Of a stretch of DNA of 64,000 nucleotides, positions 42,009-50,478 are shown piece after piece. Position numbers and translations under genes: made by a program. Where the stretch lies: NCBI RefSeq assembly GCF_000217935.1, contig NZ_AFHI01000012.1, positions 186,001-250,000 of the forward strand, in the 5' to 3' direction. Below the pieces are notes generated by a model. That model was given only the letters and a program-made list of their open reading frames with translations. It did not search any database and had not been told where the DNA came from. Source of the DNA: Rheinheimera sp. A13L. Its GTDB lineage: Bacteria > Pseudomonadota > Gammaproteobacteria > Enterobacterales > Alteromonadaceae. Positions within the stretch are counted from its first letter, which is position 1, and each line of letters opens with the position of its first letter.

Positions 42009-43901
42009 TTATATAATCCGGTCGTTATCCCAGGTAATGAGTTTATGTTTTGTGGATTTATACATATTCAGCTTGTGATACACAGCAGCAATAAACTCAC
42101 CAAATTCAGAGGGCTGGTCTTTTTCAATACTCAGCATGGCTTTGATGTCTGCAGATTTAATACATTGAGTCTGAGCTGCATAATACGCATCATCATTCAC
42201 CAGAGCTGTAACCTTATTCAGGTAGCTTTCGACTGAGTCGCACATAAAATGCTGATCAAGTCCAAAGGACTGTAACACCAGATAGTCTGTATAGCTGCAG
42301 AACTCATGACCTTTCAGTGCCACCACGGGTAATCCAAGCAACATGGAATCTACAGTGCTGTTGGTGTTACCAAATGGAAAAGGCGCCAGACTGATATGAC
42401 ATTGACCCAGTGTTTTAAGAAACTCAGGGTATGGCATCTGTGCATAGACTGTGGCATCAGGAAACTGTCTGAGCAGCATGCTTTTCAGGCCGTCGTTAAA
42501 GAGTCCATCACCGGCAGGAAAAAAATGATAGTTAACCCTGGATCCGAGTTTTGTTTTCACATCCTTGAGCAACTGAACAAACACACTACTTAATTTCATG
42601 GCGGCACAGTTAATAGCTATATGTTTACGGCCATCTGAAATTTTTGCTGAACTCAGGCTCTCAGACGCCAATTCACTGTGTTCAATCGCCGTATAACGAT
42701 AGTTTTTATTTTGTAGTATGTTTTCCGAAGCCAAAGCGCTTGCACCAGGCAAATCCGGACCGTAGTAAATAAAATCTATGTTGTCAGAAAAACTACTTTC
42801 AGGATGGCCGCAACTCATGACCTGCATAGCGGCTAAACGCAGGTTCGCCAAATAGATAGTCCAATGCGACATTCCAAGGCTGGGATAATAAATAATATCG
42901 GGATTAATACTGGTAATAGTTTGAATAATAGCTTTTAAATCAGTGACATCATCCACTATCAGATGGCGTGGAAACACAGTTTTGGATACGTCATCAAGCA
43001 ATGTCTGCTCGGCAAGAGAATACACTTCAAAATGCTGCTGCAACGAAAAATAAAGGGGCAAATAGCAGCGGAACATTGCATGGTTGCGCCCTGCCCGTTC
43101 ATGGATCACTAATAGTCTGGGTATGTGACGTATTTCCGACGCTTTCTTTTTGGGAACAAACAGGCCATTTGAATGCAGAAAGTTACCAATCATCTTATTG
43201 ATATTCTTTTTAATCTCCCTTTTGTTTGTACTGGGAGAATAAGAACAATACATCCATGCATTTACAACACTGTTCATAAAGCTTTGATTTGGATTTACTC
43301 TTAACAGCAGTTTGGATTTCTCAAACAGGGTCTCTCTGTTTTTTTCCCCCTGACTGGTTAACACCACACCAGTATTGAGCCACCCCATCATCAACACGGC
43401 AAAATAAGCTTCGTGAAGTTGAGTCGCAAGAGCCAGGTAGGCGGGATCCACATCATCAATATGGACAAAAACAAAATATAACAACAACTTATGTTGAGGT
43501 ATGACAAAAGAGCCTGTTTCAGTTCTTTCCGTCAGATAGGTTCTCAGGTGGGCATAACCTCTGTAACCACTGTTATAAAAAACACTGGCGATTACTTCTT
43601 TATAGCGCGCTAAATCAGAGAGGTCTTCAACGGACAAAGCTTGTTCTTCGCAAGAGGCCCACAACGACAACAAAGTTGCCATTCTGGTAAAAAGTTCATC
43701 CGCAAAGTAGTTTCGTACAGAGGTATCATTTGAATACAAGGTTCTGTTGTGAAAGCTGTCGTAAAATGCCTGCAACAAAGCAAGAACCTCCTTTAACGAA
43801 AGTTCTCCCCTGGAATGAATTTCCATTTCCAGTTTCGCCAGCATTTTATGAAACTCAATAATCTGGCTTTTGCTTTGTTGCTCTGCTGCATTGTCTGTCA
43901 T
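42009..43901 (-). CDS. HMW1C-like (GT41 family) protein glycosyltransferase
   Basis: A 630-residue soluble protein resembling HMW1C/ApNGT cytoplasmic N-glycosyltransferases. An all-helical N-terminal part (to about 250) precedes a GT-B core. Family landmarks: ARNH-like HERAGRNHAMFRCY near 268-280, GMSHWTIYLANLRLA at about 343-357, CGHPESSFSDNIDF at 364-377, a lysine in AAMKLS (436), and LAPFPFGNTNSTVDSM at 505-520. HMW1C-type enzymes attach glucose to Asn in N-X-S/T of adhesins and flagellin-like proteins. It starts 7 bp after the SPOR lipoprotein gene of the pilus operon. The minor pilin has three N-X-S/T sequons (NAS, NGS, NLS); the major pilin has none. Confidence 0.8.
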   Translation of the reverse strand: MTDNAAEQQSKSQIIEFHKMLAKLEMEIHSRGELSLKEVLALLQAFYDSFHNRTLYSNDTSVRNYFADELFTRMATLLSLWASCEEQALSVEDLSDLARYKEVIASVFYNSGYRGYAHLRTYLTERTETGSFVIPQHKLLLYFVFVHIDDVDPAYLALATQLHEAYFAVLMMGWLNTGVVLTSQGEKNRETLFEKSKLLLRVNPNQSFMNSVVNAWMYCSYSPSTNKREIKKNINKMIGNFLHSNGLFVPKKKASEIRHIPRLLVIHERAGRNHAMFRCYLPLYFSLQQHFEVYSLAEQTLLDDVSKTVFPRHLIVDDVTDLKAIIQTITSINPDIIYYPSLGMSHWTIYLANLRLAAMQVMSCGHPESSFSDNIDFIYYGPDLPGASALASENILQNKNYRYTAIEHSELASESLSSAKISDGRKHIAINCAAMKLSSVFVQLLKDVKTKLGSRVNYHFFPAGDGLFNDGLKSMLLRQFPDATVYAQMPYPEFLKTLGQCHISLAPFPFGNTNSTVDSMLLGLPVVALKGHEFCSYTDYLVLQSFGLDQHFMCDSVESYLNKVTALVNDDAYYAAQTQCIKSADIKAMLSIEKDQPSEFGEFIAAVYHKLNMYKSTKHKLITWDNDRII

Positions 43902-43908
43902 AGCCAGC

Positions 43909-44634
43909 TTATCCTTTATTCACTATGCAGCTGGCACCGCTGCTCATCAGCAGTTTACAGCTTTGTTTTGCCTCATTGTAACTCTCAAAGCGGCCCGCCT
44001 TTACCCTGTAGTAAGTACGGTTAGCAACCAAAACCTGCTCTGAATGCAGATCTAACGACCCTAATACCTCTGGATGGCGTTTTTTCAGTTGCGTCCAGGT
44101 GGGGTCAACTGCTTCTTCTTTTGTTACAGATGCCAACTGTAAGCTAAAAGAAGTATTTTCGGCTTTGGATCCGGCACCAACCTGAGACAAAACGGACATG
44201 TTTTGTTCGACAGAGGTGGGGGCAGAAGTCTGACTCAGAGTTGCTGTCAGAATTTCGTCATTGATTTGTTTTTCTGCTGGCTGAACTGCCCGTGTTTGAA
44301 CCGGCACTGGCGTAGCAAGTTTTTTCTCTTCGAAGTGAACTGGGGTCATCACCTGAGTTTGAACATTATGCCCATTGTCAGCTGTTGCCAGCTGAGCCGT
44401 TGGTTCATTTTCTGTAATAGTTTCCAGAGTTGCCAGCAGGCCCTTTAACTCACCTTCAATAGCCACAAGCCGCTGAACACCGGGCTTTAGTTTTCTCCAT
44501 TCAGCCAGTTCAGCTTCCATTTCTTTATTATGTGAGGTTGCAACTGGCTCTGGTTGGCTGGCACAGCCAGCGATCAGAGAACTCAACAATACCGCTATAC
44601 TGCAAAGCAAAGACTTATTCATTGTAATTACCAT
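43909..44634 (-). CDS. SPOR-domain lipoprotein of the pilus operon
   Basis: About 241 residues. I place the start at ATG 44634, which has GGGAG 8 nt upstream; ATG 44622 is the alternative. The lipoprotein signal is clear (lipobox LIAGC). Near the mature N-terminus is a short coiled coil with WRKLKPGVQRLVAIEGEL, a long Thr/Gln-rich linker follows, and the C-terminus is a SPOR-like domain (QLKKRHPEVLGSLDL, YYRVKAGRFESYNEAKQSC). SPOR domains bind peptidoglycan lacking stem peptides. It lies 49 bp after the usher gene, whose C-terminus has a similar segment. Confidence 0.78.
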   Translation of the reverse strand: MVITMNKSLLCSIAVLLSSLIAGCASQPEPVATSHNKEMEAELAEWRKLKPGVQRLVAIEGELKGLLATLETITENEPTAQLATADNGHNVQTQVMTPVHFEEKKLATPVPVQTRAVQPAEKQINDEILTATLSQTSAPTSVEQNMSVLSQVGAGSKAENTSFSLQLASVTKEEAVDPTWTQLKKRHPEVLGSLDLHSEQVLVANRTYYRVKAGRFESYNEAKQSCKLLMSSGASCIVNKG

Positions 44635-44683
44635 AAAAACTTCTCCCTCTTGTTTGCGTGGTCTGCCGAAATAAGCCCTGATG

Positions 44684-47600
44684 CTACAGCTTGGTTTCAA
44701 ACTGATTTACAGCACATGCCAGCCTTCGGCCTTTAATTCGGTTACATACTTCTTCTGCCAGATGCTGTTCTTTGAAAAAGCCTGCCCGAAGCACGTATTT
44801 GCCGGACTCTTCATCCTGCAGGTAGAATGGTCTTAACTTAGCAACATTCATACCACTTCGAACCAACAAGCCCCAGTAGGCTTTTAGTACAGTTAATGAG
44901 CCAAAGCTGCCCATATCAGCGGAATACCCACCCGCAGCTTCTTTTTGCTGCAACATGATGTCAGTACCGTTGATCACATCGCCCCCTCTGACGGCCAGGT
45001 AAACCGGATCGGACAAACGCAAATTACGACGTTTAGTAAAACTCTTGTCGATCATAACTTTGTATTGACCTGGCACTACATCAACAAACAAATAATAACC
45101 GTCATATTCTGATTGGGCTGTATCAACCACTTTGCCATTGCTATCAATCAATTGAATAACTGCATAGGCAGCGGGTTCCATATCCCCGTCCACAGAGCCT
45201 GAATACAGAGTACCTTCCAACTCACCTGTCGAGGTCACAGCAAAATCGATATGCTCGATATAGCCTTTACGTCCGGTCAGAGCCACACCAGGGATCAATG
45301 TTTTCATCGTTGGATCTTCAAAGCTGCCTCTGTCGACCACAATGTCTGTTTTTTGATTGGCAGCCAAACCTGTGAGTACCGCAATACCTTTTTCATTGGT
45401 GACCACATCTCTGCTCCCTCCCTGTAACGACATTATTTTTGCATTTTTAATAGGAGTTTCACCTTCGTCCATCACACCATTGAGGTTCTTATCTTCATAA
45501 ACACGTGCGCTGACAGCACCAGCCTGAGCGACGTTGCTGCTGGAAGAGAAATAACCTGACTCCTGACCATAACCAAAACCGAAACGAGCGTTCAGACCTC
45601 CTGACCAACCATTTAAATTGTTGTAACTGGTGGTGGCTGATAAATAAACATTATCCAGACGCCAGTTCAATCCGAGGCTGGCTGAGGTTTGATCTGTCAG
45701 GGTATAACGGAAAATACTAAAGTTTGAGGTCAGATCCGGTGAAAATGGATAACTTAGACTGACACCATAAGACGTGAACTCCGAATCAGGTTTCAGGTTG
45801 TAGTTCGCAAAAAAACGGGTGAAGACTGAGTTAAAATTCTTCCTGTATTGAAAACCACCGGAGGTTACGTTGGGCAGATCAACCTCCCCTGTTAACTCTT
45901 GTTCCTGCTGCTGCTCTAAACGTTCCAGCAACTGTTGGGCGTAAGCCGCCTGATCAAAAAAGTCAGAGATAACAGGCGAAGGCTGCAGGCTAGTCACTTC
46001 TGTTTGTTTCCTCCATTCCAGCGTATTGCCAAAAGACCCTATTTTGGTATTTACGCCCAGAGAATTACGGAGAATTTCAGTAGTACCTGAAAAATCCTTA
46101 TCACGCCGCCACTCATTCTGATAACTCAGTGGCATATCTGAACGACCAAATAACCGACCAGCCATACTGGCAACCAGAGAATCAGAGGCCTGATTCTGGT
46201 TTTCTATTCTGTCCCCTATTGGGTCGTTGTTCTGATAACCCAAACTCACGGCATTGCCAAGGACCTGAGTCCGCAAGCTATGAGAGCTGGTTCGCAGAGA
46301 ATCTTTTACTTCGCCCAAGCTGCTGCTTAACAAAGCAGAACCAAAGATATTCAGGTTTAAACCCAGATCGTAACTCAACAGCTCCTCACCCACCTCTGGT
46401 TTGAATGAGCCCACAGCAGTGCTTAAGCTTAACCAGTCAAACAAACCATAACCGGATACCACATTTGCCTGGATCCCTTGATCAGCCTCATCAGCACCCA
46501 AATTATCTTCTTCCAGCGCAAACACCGATTTGTTTGCTTCCACCACTGAAAATTGATAGTTAAACTGCCCCTGCCCAACGCTGTTACTGTCGACATTAAA
46601 GACTTCTGTTTTAGTTTCAACCTGGCCCTGAGGTCCATAAAATACTAATTCGAAGTTGTTCTCACCGAAGTCCAGATTAATCTCATTAAATTCGTAGCGA
46701 CCATTATTGATGCCAAACTGTTGGCCAATTAAGATACCGTTCCGGTACACTTCTACATCCCAGCCATCTGGTACATCTCCAGTCAAATCAACCTGACGTC
46801 CGTCGACAGAACTGACCAGAGGTGTATTACTAAATCTCAGACCTCGCCCCAAATTCCGGCTGGCGCCCCTGATACTTCCGACAGGCAAGATATCTCCAAA
46901 CTCGAATTCAGTGGCTTTAAGTGGTCCTAACAAATTGTTTTTATCGGATTCACGAGAGAAGGTCAGGCGTGCACTACTGAGCAGATCATCATTGTTACCT
47001 GATAAATAGTACCGGCTGGTTAAATAAGCTAAGTCATGTGACCCTACGACTGAGTGGGTACTGGTCGTTTTAGACCCTCTGTGACTGGCGGAGATCTGTG
47101 CGTCAAATAACGGCTGTGAAAAGGCTTTATAGCCTGTTTCACGATAGGGCATCACAGAGGTGTTGTTATAGGAGAGATTTGTAACTTCCCTGCCACGTCT
47201 GGCTAATCTGAGTTCAACCGGAAGTTGTCTGCTGGTGGTTAACGTCAGTTTTAGTCTCGACTCGTCAATCACATACTTAAAACCAAACCATTCGGCAATA
47301 GCATTTAGATCAATGTAAATATCATCAGATTCAACAGAATAACTTTGCTCTGTTAAAGTCCATTGCTGACCACTGAGCGATACCTGCAGGCTGTTATCTT
47401 CGCCGACAGACATACTGAATTTATTGCTTTCGTTGTACAACCAGCCATTAGCACGTTTTAAATCAGAGGAGATTTCAATGGGCAACTCTAATAACTGAAT
47501 CAGAGTGGCAAAACCAACTGTAGCAGAAGTTTTCGTTTTAAAGGCAAATACATCAGCCAGGGCTGCAACGTCATTTTTTGACGCTATTTCCAGACCCAGA

Positions 47601-48016
47601 ATAAGTTCCTCGCCCTCAGCAAACCTGCTGCCTTCGACCAAAGCGCCAGAAAATTCGTTATCTTGATAGTAATCAGCGCTGTCAGAATTTTGACTATTAT
47701 CGAAATTATCAACTCCATCCGCAGAACTGCTTGCAGTCATCTGGCCTGACTGTGAATTGGCTTCAGAATTAATGGGTTGACTTACTAATTTTGCAGAATT
47801 TAGTGTTTTGTCGTCTTTTTGTGTAGCTGCAGTGTTTTGTTCGGCTGTTTTATACTTTTTGATCAATCGTTGCAACGCCTGACGGAATTGCGGGTCCTGT
47901 AAGGCCGCTTTCCCATCAGTAGTCTGAGCAACAGAGGCGGGATGAATAGAAAGGCAGGCCACAGCAACAACCAAGGACGACTTCTGACAGAACGTATCTT
48001 TTGGCCTGAATTTCAT
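44684..48016 (-). CDS. Outer-membrane usher of a chaperone-usher pilus, with C-terminal SPOR-like domain
   Basis: A 1110-residue protein with a signal peptide (about 1-30), a disordered Gln/Ser/Asp-rich stretch (about 50-130), then usher regions: the N-terminal domain, a long beta-barrel with strand repeats, plug-type GWDVEVYRNGILIGQQ and FELVFYGPQGQVET near 430-490. After the barrel, carboxypeptidase-regulatory/SdrD-like domains (RVYEDKNLNGVMDEGETP, then EYDGYYLFVDVVPGQYKVMI) follow. The last 70 residues (LLVRSGMNVAKLRPFYL, YVLRAGFFKEQHLAEEVCN) look like a SPOR domain, which is not usual for ushers. The usher secretes and assembles the subunits handed over by the chaperone. It resembles alternative-type ushers more than FimD/PapC. 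Confidence 0.82.
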   Translation of the reverse strand: MKFRPKDTFCQKSSLVVAVACLSIHPASVAQTTDGKAALQDPQFRQALQRLIKKYKTAEQNTAATQKDDKTLNSAKLVSQPINSEANSQSGQMTASSSADGVDNFDNSQNSDSADYYQDNEFSGALVEGSRFAEGEELILGLEIASKNDVAALADVFAFKTKTSATVGFATLIQLLELPIEISSDLKRANGWLYNESNKFSMSVGEDNSLQVSLSGQQWTLTEQSYSVESDDIYIDLNAIAEWFGFKYVIDESRLKLTLTTSRQLPVELRLARRGREVTNLSYNNTSVMPYRETGYKAFSQPLFDAQISASHRGSKTTSTHSVVGSHDLAYLTSRYYLSGNNDDLLSSARLTFSRESDKNNLLGPLKATEFEFGDILPVGSIRGASRNLGRGLRFSNTPLVSSVDGRQVDLTGDVPDGWDVEVYRNGILIGQQFGINNGRYEFNEINLDFGENNFELVFYGPQGQVETKTEVFNVDSNSVGQGQFNYQFSVVEANKSVFALEEDNLGADEADQGIQANVVSGYGLFDWLSLSTAVGSFKPEVGEELLSYDLGLNLNIFGSALLSSSLGEVKDSLRTSSHSLRTQVLGNAVSLGYQNNDPIGDRIENQNQASDSLVASMAGRLFGRSDMPLSYQNEWRRDKDFSGTTEILRNSLGVNTKIGSFGNTLEWRKQTEVTSLQPSPVISDFFDQAAYAQQLLERLEQQQEQELTGEVDLPNVTSGGFQYRKNFNSVFTRFFANYNLKPDSEFTSYGVSLSYPFSPDLTSNFSIFRYTLTDQTSASLGLNWRLDNVYLSATTSYNNLNGWSGGLNARFGFGYGQESGYFSSSSNVAQAGAVSARVYEDKNLNGVMDEGETPIKNAKIMSLQGGSRDVVTNEKGIAVLTGLAANQKTDIVVDRGSFEDPTMKTLIPGVALTGRKGYIEHIDFAVTSTGELEGTLYSGSVDGDMEPAAYAVIQLIDSNGKVVDTAQSEYDGYYLFVDVVPGQYKVMIDKSFTKRRNLRLSDPVYLAVRGGDVINGTDIMLQQKEAAGGYSADMGSFGSLTVLKAYWGLLVRSGMNVAKLRPFYLQDEESGKYVLRAGFFKEQHLAEEVCNRIKGRRLACAVNQFETKL

Positions 48017-48027
48017 AGATATCCTCG

Positions 48028-48864
48028 CTAGTTATTCATTTTTATAGCGCTCCTGTCTACCTGTACTGAAGTATCGAAAAAGGTCTGACCCTGAAAGTCT
48101 CTCATACCTTTGTACACGATCCGGAGCTTGCCATTGGTAGGTGCAAAATCTGCGCCAACCCATGCCAAAGTCGTAAAGGTCTTATTTAATTCAGGCCAAA
48201 AGGTAAAAGCTGAGGTTTTTGCTATCAAACGTTCTTTGCCGCCCGCTGGTGTCCAATAGGCTTCCATATCACCAAAAGTGGAGTATTTTCCTGAACGACT
48301 GACATTTACAACCACGCTGCTTTTGCCCGGAACTGCAGCGTCATAAATAATAGAAGCACTGTTAAAGCTGATGTTGCTATTACTTTCCCCATTTTGCACT
48401 ACAACAGGTATCACAAAACTGGTAATCAAATTTAAGCTCATAGTCAAACCTGCAGTTTGCTCATCAGGTGCTCTCAGTGATGCCGGTGGAGGCAGAGCCT
48501 TAAAAATCAGGTGAGAGCGGTATTCACCTTCAGCAAGACGGGCTGGTTTGCGTAAACTTAATTTGATGGTCTGACGCTCACCAGGTCTTAATGTCACCTG
48601 ACGGGGCGTAAAACGAACCATAGAGCTTGCCGTAGGGAAGTTTTTCAGCGCATCCCCTTTTAAATCTGTGTAGCCGCCCCCTTGTTTAGCTAGCTTTTCC
48701 CGCCACTCCAGACGGTAAGTATTAGTGGTTTTAGAATCATTAAGTAACGTGACTTCGGTACTGCGCTCACCCGGATTAAACTGAATACGTATAGGGTGAA
48801 TCACTAAATTGGCTTCAACCCAAAAACTCATTAGTGCAATAATAACAAGGACTATTTTGCCCAT
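48028..48864 (-). CDS. Periplasmic pilus assembly chaperone (PapD-like)
   Basis: A 278-residue PapD-like protein with a signal peptide (IVLVIIALMSFWVEA) and two Ig-like domains. The chaperone signature is visible in FTPRQVTLRPGERQTIKLSL and the following GEYRSHLIFKALPP. It should bind DUF4402-type subunits by donor-strand complementation in the periplasm. It is 11 bp upstream of the usher gene and 18 bp after the minor subunit gene. Confidence 0.9.
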   Translation of the reverse strand: MGKIVLVIIALMSFWVEANLVIHPIRIQFNPGERSTEVTLLNDSKTTNTYRLEWREKLAKQGGGYTDLKGDALKNFPTASSMVRFTPRQVTLRPGERQTIKLSLRKPARLAEGEYRSHLIFKALPPPASLRAPDEQTAGLTMSLNLITSFVIPVVVQNGESNSNISFNSASIIYDAAVPGKSSVVVNVSRSGKYSTFGDMEAYWTPAGGKERLIAKTSAFTFWPELNKTFTTLAWVGADFAPTNGKLRIVYKGMRDFQGQTFFDTSVQVDRSAIKMNN

Positions 48865-48882
48865 TTCTGTGCTCCACTTTTA

Positions 48883-49353
48883 TTAATATGAAAACTCGAT
48901 TTCAAGGTAAATGTTATAAACCGCTTCATTGTAGTAAACACCACCCAAGCCAGAGGTTGCCAAAGTCCCGCCTATAATAAGAGTTGCCTGTCCCGCCAGA
49001 TCTGTTTTCACTGACGCGGGCATATCTAAAGCTGTAATGGTGAACTGCTCTGTGCCGCCATACCCCATAGCAGAACTGACCGGAGTATTGGCTGACAAAT
49101 TCATAGTGGTATAAATAGGAAAATTACTAAGTTGCAGTATGGCTGGTTCACCAGACTGCACTACCAAAATTTTGTTGGTGCTTTGTTGTGACCCGTTACG
49201 CCGCACTGTTGTTGTGCTGACAGAAGCATTAGAGGTGATTGCTATTTTGCCAAAGCTAAGTTGTTGATTAACTGTTATATCGCCATATGCAGGCCATGAA
49301 TAAAAACTGAAAAAGACAACAAAAATTAATGCAGCTAAGTTGTAATTTGACAT
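48883..49353 (-). CDS. Minor pilus subunit, DUF4402-like
   Basis: About 156 residues from the ATG at 49353 (the frame is open to a TTG at 49365, but the ATG follows a GGTGGA site and starts a clean signal peptide ending WPAYGD). The mature part is beta-rich with ITVNQQLSFGKIAI, matching the start of DUF4402 pilin domains, and ends in IYLEIEFSY, a plausible donor strand. It has NAS, NGS and NLS sequons and no cysteine. It may form the tip or an anchor of the pilus. A terminator-like hairpin separates it from the major subunit gene. Confidence 0.75.
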   Translation of the reverse strand: MSNYNLAALIFVVFFSFYSWPAYGDITVNQQLSFGKIAITSNASVSTTTVRRNGSQQSTNKILVVQSGEPAILQLSNFPIYTTMNLSANTPVSSAMGYGGTEQFTITALDMPASVKTDLAGQATLIIGGTLATSGLGGVYYNEAVYNIYLEIEFSY

Positions 49354-49367
49354 AAGGTCCACCAAAG

Positions 49368-49397
49368 AAAAAGGAGCCTAATCATAAGCTCCTTTTT
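49368..49397 (-). terminator. Attenuating terminator between major and minor pilin genes
   Basis: A 10-bp stem AAAAAGGAGC/GCTCCTTTTT with a 10-nt loop, starting 15 bp after the major pilin stop. On the minus strand it ends in a U run. It sits inside the operon and so probably reduces expression of the downstream genes relative to the major pilin. Confidence 0.8.
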
Positions 49398-49412
49398 ATT
49401 TCAAACCAAAGC

Positions 49413-50036
49413 TTATTGGTAGGCAACTTCTACATCAATGTTACCAGTGTAAGCGATGTTATTTTCATAGTTTTGACCAGCAAAAGAGTCATCTGTATGC
49501 AAAGTCGCGCCTAACTGGAACACAGCACCACCGGTACCATCTACCTGAATAGTAGTAGTCACAGCGCCTGGAGTACCACTTGTTTTCCATGCAGTGAAAT
49601 CACGCATAAAGAAAGAAGCTGCGCCAGGGGCTAAAGGAGCAGTTAATTCAACTGTTGTTGGTAAAGTTACGTCTAAAGTAGTGAAGGCAGCAACACCAGC
49701 AATAGTGAAAGTTGGGCGCTCTAAAGTGCCACCGATCGACTGAACTGCTGCGTTACCAGCACCAGTACAGAAGCCTGTAGTAGCAGCGCCACCAGTTGCA
49801 GCAATAGCAGGAGCAGCAGGACCAGCACTTAAAGTAACATAGGCGCAGTTGTTTGCAGAGTTATCTGCTACAGCGCGTAAAGTACCGAAGTTTAAAGTAC
49901 CGGCAGAAGTGAAATCGATTGAGTTGTCTACAGTAACAGAAGCTGTTACTGATGCTATCTCAGCCATTGCCCCAACTGAGGTCATGGTAGCAACGGCCAG
50001 CACGGCCGCTTGTGTAATTTGATTGCGTTTCTTCAT
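49413..50036 (-). CDS. Major pilus subunit, DUF4402-like
   Basis: About 207 residues from the ATG at 50036. The open frame reaches 50117, but the predicted sigma-28 start is near 50112, and AGGA is about 9-10 nt before this ATG. The signal peptide (KKRNQITQAAVLAVATMTSVGAMA) is followed by a Ala/Thr/Gly-rich beta protein with VDNSIDFTSAGTLNFGTLRA, the typical DUF4402 start, two cysteines (NNCAY, GFCTG) and a C-terminal strand IDVEVAYQ. It has no N-X-S/T sequon. The terminator-like hairpin after it suggests that it is made in excess. Confidence 0.82.
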   Translation of the reverse strand: MKKRNQITQAAVLAVATMTSVGAMAEIASVTASVTVDNSIDFTSAGTLNFGTLRAVADNSANNCAYVTLSAGPAAPAIAATGGAATTGFCTGAGNAAVQSIGGTLERPTFTIAGVAAFTTLDVTLPTTVELTAPLAPGAASFFMRDFTAWKTSGTPGAVTTTIQVDGTGGAVFQLGATLHTDDSFAGQNYENNIAYTGNIDVEVAYQ

Positions 50037-50118
50037 AATCATCTTTCCTATATTGATCAAATAGTTACAATGAACCCGCTCAGATAACATTTGATGTTTC
50101 ACACTAAGCGTATTCATG

Positions 50119-50145
50119 TATCGACCGAACTTATCAAAACTTTAT
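50119..50145 (-). promoter_or_regulatory. Sigma-28-like promoter of the pilus operon
   Basis: On the minus strand TAAAGTTT matches the −35 consensus at all eight positions. The −10 is GTCGATAC after exactly N15 from TAAA, one base different from the GCCGATAC of the flagellin promoters here. The predicted start near 50112 gives a 76-nt leader, similar to the flagellin genes. Confidence 0.72.
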
Positions 50146-50478
50146 ACAATTTTTTGTTTTATTTGTAATTTTTTCATTATTTCATTATTTGCACAAAACA
50201 AAATAAAAAAGTACCGTAAAATTAGGCTTAAACGATGTAAAACAGGGCCTGTAAAACATTAGAAAAATTTAAATTACTGAGTGAAAACTTCATTTCCAAT
50301 CTGAACAAAGTGCAAAAAACGGCACAAACTGAATAAGAAAATGGTCATATAGCTGAAGCAAAGAACTGCGGTTTTAGCACCAGAATTTTGCAAAATCATT
50401 CAACAAAATAGACATAGTTCAAAAGATTGTAAACCTAGTATAGCCCCATATTAATTTTTAGCCTCTTCTCCTGCCCCG
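50146..50478. other. AT-rich intergenic region upstream of the pilus promoter
   Basis: A 333-bp stretch with long A/T runs between 50146 and 50215 directly upstream of the sigma-28-like site. No gene, no clear terminator for the FlgO-family operon and no repeat are visible. The A/T tract could act as an UP element or nucleoid-protein site (inference). Confidence 0.5.

Noticed and set aside
44634-44700. Overlap of the SPOR lipoprotein gene with the 3' end of the usher gene
   Set aside because: The longer reading frame begins at 44700, but its first 22 residues do not belong to a signal peptide. GGGAG upstream of ATG 44634 gives a clean lipoprotein start, so the genes do not overlap.
50037-50117. 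N-terminal extension of the major pilin from an ATG at 50117
   Set aside because: It would put 27 residues before a standard signal peptide and start upstream of the predicted transcription start near 50112.
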